Shown here piece by piece: positions 34,741 to 43,610 of a stretch of 64,000 nt of DNA (positions are counted from its first letter, which is position 1; each line of letters starts with the position of its first letter). Under the pieces are notes generated by a model. The model ran no database searches. It worked only from the letters and a program-made list of their open reading frames with translations, and was not told the DNA's origin. Position numbers and translations under genes: made by a program. This stretch comes from Lentzea alba. GTDB taxonomy: Bacteria > Actinomycetota > Actinomycetes > Mycobacteriales > Pseudonocardiaceae. The stretch is from the NCBI RefSeq assembly GCF_011067745.1, contig NZ_JAAMPJ010000014.1:306652-370651 (forward strand), read 5' to 3'.

Positions 34741-36411
34741 GTGGCGATGCCCCCGATCGGAGGTCGTGTGCGACGGGATTTGGCCAGCCCAGGCGCGACC
34801 GTTATGGCGGAGCGGACTGCGCTTGTGGTCATCCGCACCCTCACCTCGTTGGTCCGGCTCCAGGACGTGGTGCCGTTGATCGACGCCGACCGCCGAGTCA
34901 TGCTCCGATACACCCTCGATGAGGGGTCGCACTTCACCGCCGGACTGCATGCACACCTCGCCGCCTGCGACATCCCGTTGATCAGCTGGGCCGAGGCTTC
35001 GAATACGAAGTTCGACCTGGTGCTCGCCGCACACACGAACGCCTCGCTCGCAGAGCTCGACGGACCACTGGTCGTGATGCCTCACGGAGCCGGGTACAAC
35101 CGGGTACTGCCGTCCCGAACGGCAAGCGACACTGTCCCCGTTGGACTGTCCAGGCAAGAGCTGACTAGCCAAGGCGAGGTCTTCCCCACCGTGATCGGCC
35201 TGTCACACGAGCGGCAGATTGATCAGCTGCGACGTTCCTGCCCGCCGGCCGTCAACCGCGCTGTCGTGATCGGTGACCCGACTTGGGACCGGCTGGTCGC
35301 GAGCCGGACCCGCAGGGACAGTTACCGCAGGCACCTTGGCGTCACCGCTGACCAGCGTCTCGTCGTTATCAGCTCCACCTGGGACGTGAACTCACTGCTA
35401 GGTCAGCCGGAACGGCTTGTAGAGCGCCTAGTCGCGCAGTTGCCGATGGACGAGTTCCGCGTGGCCCTCGTGTTACACCCGAACGTGTGGGCGCACCACG
35501 GTGTCAACACCATCCTCGGGTGGTTCCGCGACTGCCTCGACAGCGGCCTGATGCTGATCCAGCCGCACGACAGCTGGCAGGCCACATTGATCGCCGCAGA
35601 CGCTGTCGTCGGCGACCACGGGTCGGTCAGCTTCTATGGGGCGGCGCTCGGACATCCGTTCCTCAAGGCGGGCAACGGCCTACGGGATCTAGCCGAGGAG
35701 TCCACCACCGCCGCGTTCATGCGCGGCGCGGATCCGATCGAACCGCTCGGCGACCTGCGTGCCCAGATCGAGTCGTGCTTCGTCACCCACGACCCCAGCT
35801 ACCTCCGCGCGATCACGACCCAGGCGCTTGGGCGAAAGGGGGAGTCGTGGTCGGTCCTGCGGCGCGTGCTATACGACCTGATGGCGCTCGAACCACCTGC
35901 CTCCGCTCCGCGCATGCTTCCACTCAACGCGCCCGAACCGTTGCGCGGCAACGACGTCACCGCCTGCCATGTCACCGCGTCGCTACGCGACGGCCGACTC
36001 CAGCTGGAACGATTCCCCGCTGTGCTCGAGCAGTTCCGCCGCGCCACCGATGTCGAGGAGTACTTCCTCGTGGCGGACGACGAGGAAACGGACCATCGCC
36101 TGCGTGCCAGCGCGGAGATCGTCATCCGCTCCACACCGCTGCCAAAAGACCACGCCCTCGAGTGGGCCCGCACCACGCTCGCCGAGTGCAGCGGCGCCAC
36201 CATGGTTGCTGCCGCCACCGATGATCACTGCTTGGTCGTGCTGCGCAGCGGGGAGGTGCTGCGCAGCCAGGACGTACTCGGGTCTGCGGCCGCGCTCTAC
36301 TCGTGGCTCGCTACCGGTGGCGTGCTGGGCGACGAACTCTCGCTCGAACTGCGTCGGCACGGTTCGACGACTCAGCTCACCCTACGCAGGCTCGGCGCGG
36401 CAGCTGGCTAA
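34741..36411 (+). CDS. CDP-glycerol glycerophosphotransferase-like (GT-B fold) protein
   Basis: 556 residues from GTG 34741; GTG 34768 (GGAGG close before it) and ATG 34804 are alternatives. Residues about 20-110 form a first Rossmann-like half (ALVVIRTLTSLVRLQDVVPL, VVMPHGAGYNRV). The second half carries VVISSTWDVNSLLG, LVLHPNVWAHHG and an acceptor-site-like ADAVVGDHGSVSFYGAALG, the arrangement of CDP-glycerol glycerophosphotransferases. The last 150 residues have no recognised domain. In actinomycetes such proteins are soluble and of unclear substrate. It is convergent with the NB-ARC gene 230 bases downstream. A cell-surface or natural-product role cannot be told apart from sequence. Confidence 0.6.
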   Translation: MAMPPIGGRVRRDLASPGATVMAERTALVVIRTLTSLVRLQDVVPLIDADRRVMLRYTLDEGSHFTAGLHAHLAACDIPLISWAEASNTKFDLVLAAHTNASLAELDGPLVVMPHGAGYNRVLPSRTASDTVPVGLSRQELTSQGEVFPTVIGLSHERQIDQLRRSCPPAVNRAVVIGDPTWDRLVASRTRRDSYRRHLGVTADQRLVVISSTWDVNSLLGQPERLVERLVAQLPMDEFRVALVLHPNVWAHHGVNTILGWFRDCLDSGLMLIQPHDSWQATLIAADAVVGDHGSVSFYGAALGHPFLKAGNGLRDLAEESTTAAFMRGADPIEPLGDLRAQIESCFVTHDPSYLRAITTQALGRKGESWSVLRRVLYDLMALEPPASAPRMLPLNAPEPLRGNDVTACHVTASLRDGRLQLERFPAVLEQFRRATDVEEYFLVADDEETDHRLRASAEIVIRSTPLPKDHALEWARTTLAECSGATMVAAATDDHCLVVLRSGEVLRSQDVLGSAAALYSWLATGGVLGDELSLELRRHGSTTQLTLRRLGAAAG

Positions 36412-36643
36412 GCACAAGTCCGTCGTGGTTATCGGGACCTACGCCCACGACTCGCCGGCCCCGCCAATATCCAAAAAACCCCCAACAACACGGCCCAGGA
36501 CGGCCCGTCGGACTGTCCAACCACCGACGTGCACCGGGGCACGATGCGCACACTGTCACCAAAACAAAAAGCCAAAACCCGAGTGCTGCAAGAAAACCAA
36601 ATTCGGGCAATCCACGACCCACGCCGAACAGGTTAAACTCAAG

Positions 36644-38713
36644 CTAGGGACCGCTGAGTTCGGCCAGGCGTGCCAGCGTTTCTTCCAACAGATCCGATTC
36701 ACCACGCTTGCGCGCCACCTCGGTCAGCGTCCTGAGTGCCTCGGCCTCCTTGTTGTGCTGCCCGCGCGCCCGCATTGTGCTCGCCGCCGACAGCAGCACG
36801 CCTTGGGCCTGCTCATCCAGGCCGTTCGCCGCATGTGCCGCTCCCAGCACGATTTCCGCGCGTGCGGTGGCGAGCACGTCGTCCATCGCACCGAGCACAT
36901 GCACAGCGCGCAACAGCAATTCGGTCGCGGCGACCGGCTCACCGACGCGCAGCAGCGCGTCACCGAGGTGATAGCACTGCAGGCCCGTGCCGCGGTCGTC
37001 GCCGATCCGCTCGTTCAGCTCCAGCGACGCCCGAAAACAGGTGACACTCACGGCCAGATCTTCTCGAGTGCGGTGCAGCACCCCCAACGACTCCAATACG
37101 GCTGCCTCAGCTCGGAAGTCACCGCACGTCTCGGCCGCCCGCTTGGCCATACCGAGATTGGTCTCTGCGGCCTGGAACTCGCCGAGTTCGATCTGCGCAC
37201 GAGCGAGTTGGTTCAGCATCCTCGCCTCGGCGACCCCGTTGCCGCATCGCCGCGAAGCCGCGACCGCGAGTTCATGTGCCGCAACAGAGTCCGCATAGTG
37301 CTTCTTGCTGTGGTAGGACGCCCACAACGACTCGCACAGCTGCCAGACGAGGTCGTCCCAGCGCTGGTGCGCGGCTGTCTGCACGGCCGCAAGCAGGTTC
37401 GCCCGCTCGGTCTCGAACCACTGCATCGCCGTCGCCGCATCGAACGACAACGTGGCGCTCACGGGATCCGATGGCGCGAGCCTCCACCGCTTCTCCCCCA
37501 TTACCGCCAGGTCCGCAGCACCTGCCGTGACGCGATACCACCCGACGATATTCACCAACACCTCAGCGGGACGCACGTCGTCGTGCTGGATCGTGTTGCG
37601 GGCATGGAGCTTGATCAGGCCGTGCATTCGGTACCGACCAGACGTGATGCCGCGCACCAGGTTGGCCTCACACAGTTCCTCGATGCCTTCCTCGACGTCA
37701 TCGACCGACATGCCAGTCGCGGCGGCCACGACGTGTGGCTCGAAGTCCGGTCCCGGATGCAGTCCGGCCACCCGGTACAGCCGCCTGCCCGTGTGCGTCA
37801 GCTGCGAGGCGACCGCGTCGAACAGGGCCTGCAACGGATGCGCCCCCGGCAGTCCAAGCCTTCGCAACCGTCGTCCCTCGTCAGAGAGGTAGTCGACCAA
37901 CCTCGACGGCGGCCAATGCCTCGGCTTGTGCAGCAACGCGCCCACGACAACAAGTGCGACTGGCAGCCCGTCACACAGGTCTGCCAGTGCTTGTAATTCG
38001 TCCTCGGCCACGCTTCGAACGGCTGTCGAGAGGTCGCGCAGCAGCGCCACGCTCTCGGTGACACCGAACGGTTCGACGTCAATAGTGGCCGCACCATGTA
38101 CGACCAGCCCGCTCAACCTGGCGCGGCTCGTGGCAATCACCGCACTGCGCGACGACGCGGGCATGCACAATCGCACCTGGGCAACGTCATCGACATCGTC
38201 CAGCACCACCAGCACCCGCGCGTCAGCCGTCATTGTCCGGAACAACGCAACCCGCTCCGGCAACCGCGGCGGCGGCGCCAGCACGCCGAACGCCAGTAGG
38301 AAGCTGCCGAGCACGTCACTCACATCGACCGGGCCGCTCGTGCGGTAGTCCGCCAGGTCGGCATAGAACTGCCCGTCCGCGAACCTGACCTTGTTGCCAT
38401 GCGCCCAGGTGACCGCGGCCGCCGTCTTACCGACACCGCTGATACCGCTGAGCACGACCACCGCGGGACGGTGCTCGGTGTCGTCCACTCCTGTCAGCCG
38501 TGTCAGCTCGGCCAGCACGCTGTCCCTATTCACGAGCCTAGTCGGCGGCGCGGGCAGTTGCCGAGGCACTGCGCGGGTCGGTTCCGGCGGTATACCGACG
38601 TTCACCGTGCCGACGCGCCCTGCCTGGACCGCGGCCGTCACCGGCGCGCCTATCAGGTTGCTGGTCTGGGAAGCAGCAGCCGGCTCAGGTGAACTAGCCT
38701 GCTCTGCTGCCAT
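36644..38713 (-). CDS. NB-ARC ATPase with TPR repeats
   Basis: 689 residues from ATG 38713, preceded by a GGGGGA run; a start at 38767 adds 18 residues. After a linker with TAAVQAGRVGTVNVG (a sequence type common in front of actinomycete NB-ARC proteins), the NB-ARC domain has Walker A GISGVGKT (90-97), Walker B-like VLVVLDDVDD and the GLPVAL motif of AfsR/STAND ATPases. A winged-helix part (GRYRMHGLIKLHARNT) and C-terminal TPR-like helices follow. There is no N-terminal DNA-binding domain. It is likely a signalling ATPase; neither the ligand nor the output is known. A second protein of the same plan is at 46521-48887. Confidence 0.8.
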   Translation of the reverse strand: MAAEQASSPEPAAASQTSNLIGAPVTAAVQAGRVGTVNVGIPPEPTRAVPRQLPAPPTRLVNRDSVLAELTRLTGVDDTEHRPAVVVLSGISGVGKTAAAVTWAHGNKVRFADGQFYADLADYRTSGPVDVSDVLGSFLLAFGVLAPPPRLPERVALFRTMTADARVLVVLDDVDDVAQVRLCMPASSRSAVIATSRARLSGLVVHGAATIDVEPFGVTESVALLRDLSTAVRSVAEDELQALADLCDGLPVALVVVGALLHKPRHWPPSRLVDYLSDEGRRLRRLGLPGAHPLQALFDAVASQLTHTGRRLYRVAGLHPGPDFEPHVVAAATGMSVDDVEEGIEELCEANLVRGITSGRYRMHGLIKLHARNTIQHDDVRPAEVLVNIVGWYRVTAGAADLAVMGEKRWRLAPSDPVSATLSFDAATAMQWFETERANLLAAVQTAAHQRWDDLVWQLCESLWASYHSKKHYADSVAAHELAVAASRRCGNGVAEARMLNQLARAQIELGEFQAAETNLGMAKRAAETCGDFRAEAAVLESLGVLHRTREDLAVSVTCFRASLELNERIGDDRGTGLQCYHLGDALLRVGEPVAATELLLRAVHVLGAMDDVLATARAEIVLGAAHAANGLDEQAQGVLLSAASTMRARGQHNKEAEALRTLTEVARKRGESDLLEETLARLAELSGP

Positions 38714-39167
38714 CGGCCCATTCCCCCGGACGGTCAACCTTGGAAGTCGTCCAAACGATATTGGCACAGCCGACGCGGCTGCTCACCGCACATGACCGCT
38801 GGAAGTTCGGCAGCGTGGCAACGTGCGCTACGTGAGGATCGCCGACGTTCTCATCGCCAGCCTCGTGCTGCACCGCAATCCAACTCCGCCACCGTCAAGG
38901 CGGTACTCGGCTGAAGAATCAACCGCAGTGTCGAGATCCTCGGCCGGTCGACGCGGTGGCAGCCGGTCACCCACGCTGTCGACCTGTCGTCGGTCATCGG
39001 GAGGCAAGGTCGTGGCCTTTATGGAGAGAGGCGGCCGTCCCGGCGACGCGGGACTCACGCACCCGTCTCCGAGACGCAATCTTCGGCGGTAGGACGCATA
39101 CGGCTCAAGGTGTCCCCTCGTCCTGCCACGCATAGGTCTGCAGCTAGCGACCCACAAACACTAGGCC
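38714..39167. other. gap before second repeated block
   Basis: About 450 bases between the NB-ARC start and the intergenic block. Short overlapping frames only. The NB-ARC promoter should be at the left end. Nothing else recognisable is seen. Confidence 0.45.
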
Positions 39168-39195
39168 TGAGGCCCGTCCCATAGGGACGGGCCTC
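39168..39195. terminator. hairpin, first part of repeated intergenic block (right copy)
   Basis: GAGGCCCGTCCC (39169-39180) and GGGACGGGCCTC (39184-39195) form a perfect 12-bp stem. The same stem is at 11721-11759, with a longer loop there. No T-tract follows. Confidence 0.6.
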
Positions 39196-39238
39196 GTGTG
39201 CCGAACGGGCCAGGCAGAACTACCCAGGGCCAGGCAGG

Positions 39239-39277
39239 GCTACGTGGGTGAATAGTGTGCGACTTCGTCCTCGGACA
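39239..39277 (+). repeat. 39-base direct repeat, right copy
   Basis: Identical to 11800-11838 over all 39 bases. Preceded by the GC-rich hairpin and by a shared CGAACGGxCCAGG stretch. It lies about 100 bases upstream of the AbrB-like/tyrosine-recombinase pair, so an att-like role is plausible. Confidence 0.8.
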
Positions 39278-39284
39278 CGAAAAT

Positions 39285-39300
39285 GTGGCACGTGTGCCAC
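39285..39300. promoter_or_regulatory. 16-base palindrome, possible operator
   Basis: GTGGCACGTGTGCCAC is a perfect palindrome (7-base arms around GT), placed between the 39-base repeat and the T-tailed hairpin, 74 bases before the AbrB-like start. A further GTGGCA half-site follows at about 39308. It may bind the AbrB-like protein; this is inferred. Confidence 0.5.
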
Positions 39301-39310
39301 GTCTACGTGG

Positions 39311-39342
39311 CAGGTGCTCAAGTACGCTTGAGCACCTGTTTT
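39311..39342 (+). terminator. terminator or attenuator hairpin before integrase operon
   Basis: CAGGTGCTCAAG (39311-39322), loop TACG, CTTGAGCACCTG (39327-39338), then TTTT. It lies only 32 bases before the AbrB-like start, so it could end upstream transcripts or attenuate the integrase operon. Confidence 0.75.
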
Positions 39343-39373
39343 GCGTTTCGGCGCCACTTGTAGGTGGCGTCCG

Positions 39374-39838
39374 ATGACCATTTCCTACATCCGTCCCGTC
39401 GTTCCTGACACAGCGCCAGGAAACGGACGGGGCGCATCTGCCCGCATTGTCGGTCAGCCTCTCCCCCTTATCGCCGTACCGGCAACACCGCCACAACGGC
39501 TGAGCAACGTCCTATACAGCATCGCAACGGTGGACAACCGCGGCCGGATCGCAGACCGCCAGATGGCTGCCGCGCTGAACTGGACCGCCGCAACCCGCCT
39601 GAGCATCCGCGAACACGACGGCCTGCTGGTCGTGGCCGCCGACCCTCACGGCGTCTTCAAACTCACCAAACAGGGACACGTTCGGCTACCGGCCGACGCC
39701 CGCCGAGCAGGGCACCTGAGCTCCGGCGACCGGGTCCTCCTCGTCGCCCACCTCGACCGTCAGACGGTCACGGTGTTCCCACCCGTCGCTTTGGATCAGG
39801 TGCTGCTGCCCGTCCTGCCGGGTGGTGAGGACCTGTGA
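39374..39838 (+). CDS. AbrB/SpoVT-like DNA-binding protein paired with integrase
   Basis: 154 residues from ATG 39374, with AGGTGG about 7 bases upstream; an upstream in-frame start at 39341 lies in the hairpin tail and is rejected. The N-terminal half is like a winged-helix or AbrB partner (YSIATVDNRGRIADRQMAAA), and the C-terminal part reads LSIREHDGLLVVAADPHG, VRLPADARRAGHLSSGDRVL, which has the swapped-hairpin wording of AbrB/SpoVT domains. Its stop overlaps the integrase start by 4 bases (GTGA), so it is the regulator or directionality partner of that enzyme. The palindrome at 39285-39300 could be its site. Confidence 0.7.
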   Translation: MTISYIRPVVPDTAPGNGRGASARIVGQPLPLIAVPATPPQRLSNVLYSIATVDNRGRIADRQMAAALNWTAATRLSIREHDGLLVVAADPHGVFKLTKQGHVRLPADARRAGHLSSGDRVLLVAHLDRQTVTVFPPVALDQVLLPVLPGGEDL

Positions 39839-40848
39839 CCGGCGCACCGACCCAGGCCGAGCTCGACGCCGCACGCCTGGTCCTCGACCGAATAGGCGTG
39901 ACCGCCGAGGACCTGCTCAACTCCGTCAAGCCGCCGGCTCCCACGTTCGGCGAGTACATCCCCGTCGTGGCCGCCGCGGTCAGCGACGGCACCCGACGCG
40001 CCTACAGCCCGTACTGGAACCGCGTCCTGGACCAGTGGGCGGACATCTCACTGAGCGACCGCACCCCGACCGACATCCAGCGGCTTGTCCAGCACATCAA
40101 GGCCAACCTGACGGTCCGCCGCAACACCCGCAGCGGCAACTCCGCCGCCGAACACCTCATCGCCGCGCTGCGCTGCGTCTACCGGCACGCTGTCAACGAC
40201 GAGCTCATCGACGAACGCGCCAACCCGGCCGCGAAGGTGCCCAAGCCCCGGCGCCAGCCCAGCAACCGGCGGGCCCTGTCCGGCAAGCAGATGGACCAGC
40301 TCAACGACGTCGTCGCCACTACCGGCAATGACCCTCAACTCGACTCCCTGATCATCCGGTTCCACACCGAGACCGCCGCCCGGCGCGGCGGCGCCTTGGC
40401 GTTGCGCCCCAAAGACCTCGACGAGGAGCAATGCCTCGTCTACCTCCGGGAGAAGGGCGAAACGTCACGCTGGCAACCGGTCTCCCCCACGCTGATGTGG
40501 CACCTGCTCCAGCACGTCGAACACCGCGGCGCACCGATGAACGGCCGCCTGCTCCGCAACGCAAACGGAGCCCAGATCACCTACCACCGCTACGACAACC
40601 TCTGGAGCCGCGTCGGTGAGAATCTCGCCTGGGCAGGCAAACAAGGCGTGAGCACCCACTGGCTGCGGTACACCACGCTGACGTGGGTCGAACGGCACTT
40701 CGGCTACGCCGTCGCCCGCGCCTACGCCGGACACAACGACACCAACAGCGACGCGGGCAGCACGACGACCTACGTCCGTGCAACCCTTGAAGAAGTCGCG
40801 ACGGCGCTGGCCGCGCTCACCGGCGAGCACCATCCCCTGGCCGCGTAA
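39835..40848 (+). CDS. tyrosine recombinase (integrase)
   Basis: 337 residues. An N-terminal SAM-like core-binding domain (about 37-135) is followed by the catalytic domain with R183 in TAARRGGALAL, K207 in LREKGETSR, H275 and R278 in HWLRYTTLTW, H300 in AGHND and Y313 in TTTYVRA, all the residues of an active enzyme. The GTG start overlaps the AbrB-like stop by 4 bases. The 39-base repeat that also occurs at 11.8 kb lies about 560 bases upstream of its start, so it may be the enzyme that moved the intervening module. A strong hairpin directly after the stop ends the operon. Confidence 0.88.
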   Translation: MTGAPTQAELDAARLVLDRIGVTAEDLLNSVKPPAPTFGEYIPVVAAAVSDGTRRAYSPYWNRVLDQWADISLSDRTPTDIQRLVQHIKANLTVRRNTRSGNSAAEHLIAALRCVYRHAVNDELIDERANPAAKVPKPRRQPSNRRALSGKQMDQLNDVVATTGNDPQLDSLIIRFHTETAARRGGALALRPKDLDEEQCLVYLREKGETSRWQPVSPTLMWHLLQHVEHRGAPMNGRLLRNANGAQITYHRYDNLWSRVGENLAWAGKQGVSTHWLRYTTLTWVERHFGYAVARAYAGHNDTNSDAGSTTTYVRATLEEVATALAALTGEHHPLAA

Positions 40849-40860
40849 CTGACCCTGACC

Positions 40861-40906
40861 AGCCGGGGCTGCCTGCTCGTTCCACGATGAGCAGGCAGCC
40901 CCGGCT
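40861..40906. terminator. bidirectional terminator-like hairpin
   Basis: AGCCGGGGCTGCCTGCTC (40861-40878) pairs perfectly over 18 bases with GAGCAGGCAGCCCCGGCT (40889-40906). It lies between the convergent integrase and DUF5753 genes and touches the latter's stop. Confidence 0.8.
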
Positions 40907-41829
40907 CACATCCTGCGGTCGGCCGGGAAGGCCACGCCCACGGTCGGCGCGCCTGGCAGCAACCGGTCGTGTCCGAAGGAGTCGGCAGTGGCCAATCGCT
41001 CGGCGAGCTGGAGCAGCACCATCTTCGACTGTTCGCCGTCCAGGCTGGCGCGGTCGAGCGAGCGAACGACCTCGAGGTAGCCCTCGACCGCTGTCTTCTC
41101 TTCTTCGATGAGGGTGGAGTTCTCGTGTTCCAGGAAGACCAGCGGCTCGTACGCTGGAAAGTCCAGCCGAGTGAATGCCCCGCTCATTCCTGCGTGAGCG
41201 CCGACCTCCGTCGGCAAAATCCTGATCGCGACGTTCGTGCGGACCGCCATCAGCAACACGTGATGCACCTGGCCGACGTGAACCTCATGACCACCGATCG
41301 GCAGATGCAGCGCCTGCTCGTGGATGTAGAACGTGCACTGCAGGCCACGGCCGGAGAGCAGCTCCTGCAACTCCTGTGCGGCCTTGACACGTTGATCGGT
41401 CTCCTCCTCCGGCACGTTCGGAGAAGCCGAGATCGCCGCACGCAGGTAGTCCACCGACTGCAGAAACACCGAAAGCCCATGGGGGTGCCATGTGGTCAGG
41501 GTCTTCGCAGCCTTAACGTTCTGGACGAGCGTGCGAAGCCGCCCAGGCACACACGAGCCGTGCCGCTGCCACCAACCTTCGACGTGCGCCTCCGGCAAGA
41601 GACTCAACAGGCGGTCACGTTCCTCAACGGGCGTGCGGCAGACCCCCAGCAGGAGGGCCAACTCTGCCTCGGTGCACCCGATCTTGCCGTTCAAGAAGTC
41701 CGACAGCTTCGCCTCCTGCCAGCCGACAAGTTCAGCAACCCGCCGCGCGGTCATTCCGGAGGCTCGGATGGCCGCCCGCACGCCTTCACCGAACTCGCGG
41801 CCACGAGCCGTGGAGATTCTCTGCGGCAT
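40906..41829 (-). CDS. XRE-type DUF5753 regulator
   Basis: 307 residues from ATG 41829, preceded by AAGGAA at about 8 bases; a start at 41913 has no such site. The helix-turn-helix reads RRVAELVGWQEAKLSDFLNG, and the DUF5753 domain follows with AIRILPTEVGAHAGMSG and LIEEEKTAVEGYLEV. It is the third family member in the window and, unlike the first, complete. Its neighbours on the same strand (phosphotransferase, ATPase, radical SAM, cyclo-ligase) may form its regulon. The ligand or target is unknown. Confidence 0.85.
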   Translation of the reverse strand: MPQRISTARGREFGEGVRAAIRASGMTARRVAELVGWQEAKLSDFLNGKIGCTEAELALLLGVCRTPVEERDRLLSLLPEAHVEGWWQRHGSCVPGRLRTLVQNVKAAKTLTTWHPHGLSVFLQSVDYLRAAISASPNVPEEETDQRVKAAQELQELLSGRGLQCTFYIHEQALHLPIGGHEVHVGQVHHVLLMAVRTNVAIRILPTEVGAHAGMSGAFTRLDFPAYEPLVFLEHENSTLIEEEKTAVEGYLEVVRSLDRASLDGEQSKMVLLQLAERLATADSFGHDRLLPGAPTVGVAFPADRRM

Positions 41830-42021
41830 GTGGAATTCCTTGCTGTAGCTGGGATCTGTTGTGCCAGGCACAATCAGCCAACTGCCCCAGCGCAGCGCAG
41901 ACCAGCTCATCAATCACGCAGCGCCCCAGCACGAATCGCGCAACTACTACGTCTCACCTGCAGAAATGCCACGGGCGCGCAGGGGTAGCCCGATCGGGGG
42001 TTTGAGCCGTCGCCAGGATGT

Positions 42022-42846
42022 TCACATGAGCGTGTCGGCGTGGGCCGCGAGCGCCGTGGCGAGGTCCGGGTGATCACCCTTGTCAATCCGGCGGAAGAGC
42101 CTGGAGACGACATAGAGCTGGGCAATCCGACCTGACTCAGACTCGAGTGCATCGGCGAAGACCGAGCGGACCCTCTCGACCATCTCCGGCACGAGAAGGC
42201 TGTAGCAGAGCAAGGTCGCGGCGTCCGTGCCCGCGACGCCACGTCCCCACCACTCCCAGTCGAGCAAGCCAAAACCTGGCTTCATGAGGTTGGCCCAATG
42301 CAGGTCGCCGTGCACGGTTTCCCACTGCGAGACAACAGGATCCGTCGAGTCCCCTAACCGCTGCCGGATTCGGCTCCGGACCCGCTCCTGGTCGGTGTTG
42401 ACTCGGTCCGTCGGTGTAGAAGCGACCACGTCGATCGTGCGACGGAGCTCTGCCCACCATGCGTCGGGCAGGTCGATCGGCTCGCGCAGCGCGTCGGTGC
42501 GAGAGCACGGCGAGCCCGGCAACAAGGTCAGCATCTCGGCGCGCTGTTGCCGGTGTTCGTCCCACTCGTAGACGTCCAGCACCTGTGGTTTGGCCAGGCC
42601 GGTGAAGACGTTGGCGTCGAGGTTGCCGGTCCAGAAGTCGCCGCCGACCCACTGCTTGTTCTCAGAGACAACCCGCAACCAGAACTGCTCCTCATCGCGG
42701 CCAGCGAGCGAGCCGATCGAGCGATCCATCCAACCGAGCCGAGGCTGGCCGGCAAGCACGAGTCCGAAGTGCGCCGCGGCCCGCTGAAGGTTCTCGCGCA
42801 TCCATTCGCGGAACTGGGCGTCGGCGTCGCTGAGATCCTCGTGCAC
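42022..42846 (-). CDS. aminoglycoside/choline phosphotransferase-like kinase
   Basis: 274 residues from GTG 42846, two bases after the ATPase stop and with GAGGAG at the end of that gene serving as ribosome-binding site; the longer frame to 42933 overlaps the ATPase and is rejected. The catalytic loop VHGDLHWANLM and the metal-binding LLDWEWWGRGVAGTDAATLL place it in the APH/choline kinase fold. The substrate cannot be inferred; many such proteins phosphorylate small metabolites. It is co-transcribed with the ATPase and radical SAM genes upstream. Confidence 0.8.
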   Translation of the reverse strand: MHEDLSDADAQFREWMRENLQRAAAHFGLVLAGQPRLGWMDRSIGSLAGRDEEQFWLRVVSENKQWVGGDFWTGNLDANVFTGLAKPQVLDVYEWDEHRQQRAEMLTLLPGSPCSRTDALREPIDLPDAWWAELRRTIDVVASTPTDRVNTDQERVRSRIRQRLGDSTDPVVSQWETVHGDLHWANLMKPGFGLLDWEWWGRGVAGTDAATLLCYSLLVPEMVERVRSVFADALESESGRIAQLYVVSRLFRRIDKGDHPDLATALAAHADTLM

Positions 42847-42848
42847 GG

Positions 42849-43592
42849 CTACTCCTCGGTGACATAGCGCAGGTACGCCTCGGGGGTTGCCATGTACCTG
42901 CGCCAGTGGTCGACCAGCGCCAGGTCCTCCCACTTGGACCGGCGGAAACCGTGCTCCCCCACCTCGATGATGTCGGCGTCCGGTGTGGAGGCCAGGATCG
43001 GCGAGTGGGTCGCACAGATGATCTGCGCACCCGATTTGCCGAGCTCGTACATGAGGTGCATCAAGCGCAGGCAGGACTGGAACGACAGTGCGGCCTCGGG
43101 CTCGTCCATCAGGTAAAAGCCCGGCTCGCGGAACATCGCGGCGAACACGGTGAGGAAGCCCTCGCCGTGGCTCATCTCGCTCGTGTCCTCATCCCAATAA
43201 CCGCGCATGCCACTGACCGCGTTCATGAACCCGAATGCCGTTTCTGCACGCAGGAAGTAGCCCTTGCGCTTCGTCCGCGGCCCGATGCGATGCCGGGCAC
43301 CGAGAGTCGTGGTGTCGAACTGCACCATCTCGCCCAGCACGGACTTCGGCCTGTCGTTGACGTACTTCCGCCCAGCCCGCCCGCCCTGCGCGTCCAGTCC
43401 CCATGCCTCGGCGAAGGCCTCGACCAGGGTGGACTTCCCGGAGCCGTTTTCGCCGACCAAGAAGGTCACCGGGCGTTCGAACGTCATCCCTTCGTCCGCC
43501 AGCTGGGCGACGCACGGAACGTCGAGCGGCCATGGCCTCCGTGAGCCACGAGGCAGCGACTCGTCGGGGATGTACGCGCGGCGGGCGAGCAT
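42849..43592 (-). CDS. AAA/ABC-type ATPase
   Basis: 247 residues. Walker A GENGSGKS (47-54) near the N-terminus, Walker B FYLMDEPEAALS (about 157-168), and a histidine-switch ATHSPILAS follow the SMC/ABC-like layout of single-domain AAA_23/AAA_21 ATPases. It is 2 bases ahead of the phosphotransferase and 18 bases after the radical SAM stop. Such ATPases with a short lid are widespread in actinomycetes next to kinase and radical SAM genes. The role in this set is not known. Confidence 0.85.
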   Translation of the reverse strand: MLARRAYIPDESLPRGSRRPWPLDVPCVAQLADEGMTFERPVTFLVGENGSGKSTLVEAFAEAWGLDAQGGRAGRKYVNDRPKSVLGEMVQFDTTTLGARHRIGPRTKRKGYFLRAETAFGFMNAVSGMRGYWDEDTSEMSHGEGFLTVFAAMFREPGFYLMDEPEAALSFQSCLRLMHLMYELGKSGAQIICATHSPILASTPDADIIEVGEHGFRRSKWEDLALVDHWRRYMATPEAYLRYVTEE

Positions 43593-43610
43593 AGGTGGAA
43601 GTTCCTTTGA

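Noticed and set aside
35969..37996. Plus-strand frame of 675 codons
   Set aside because: It is the shadow of the glycerophosphotransferase-like and NB-ARC genes, in the wrong frame and strand, with low-complexity wording.
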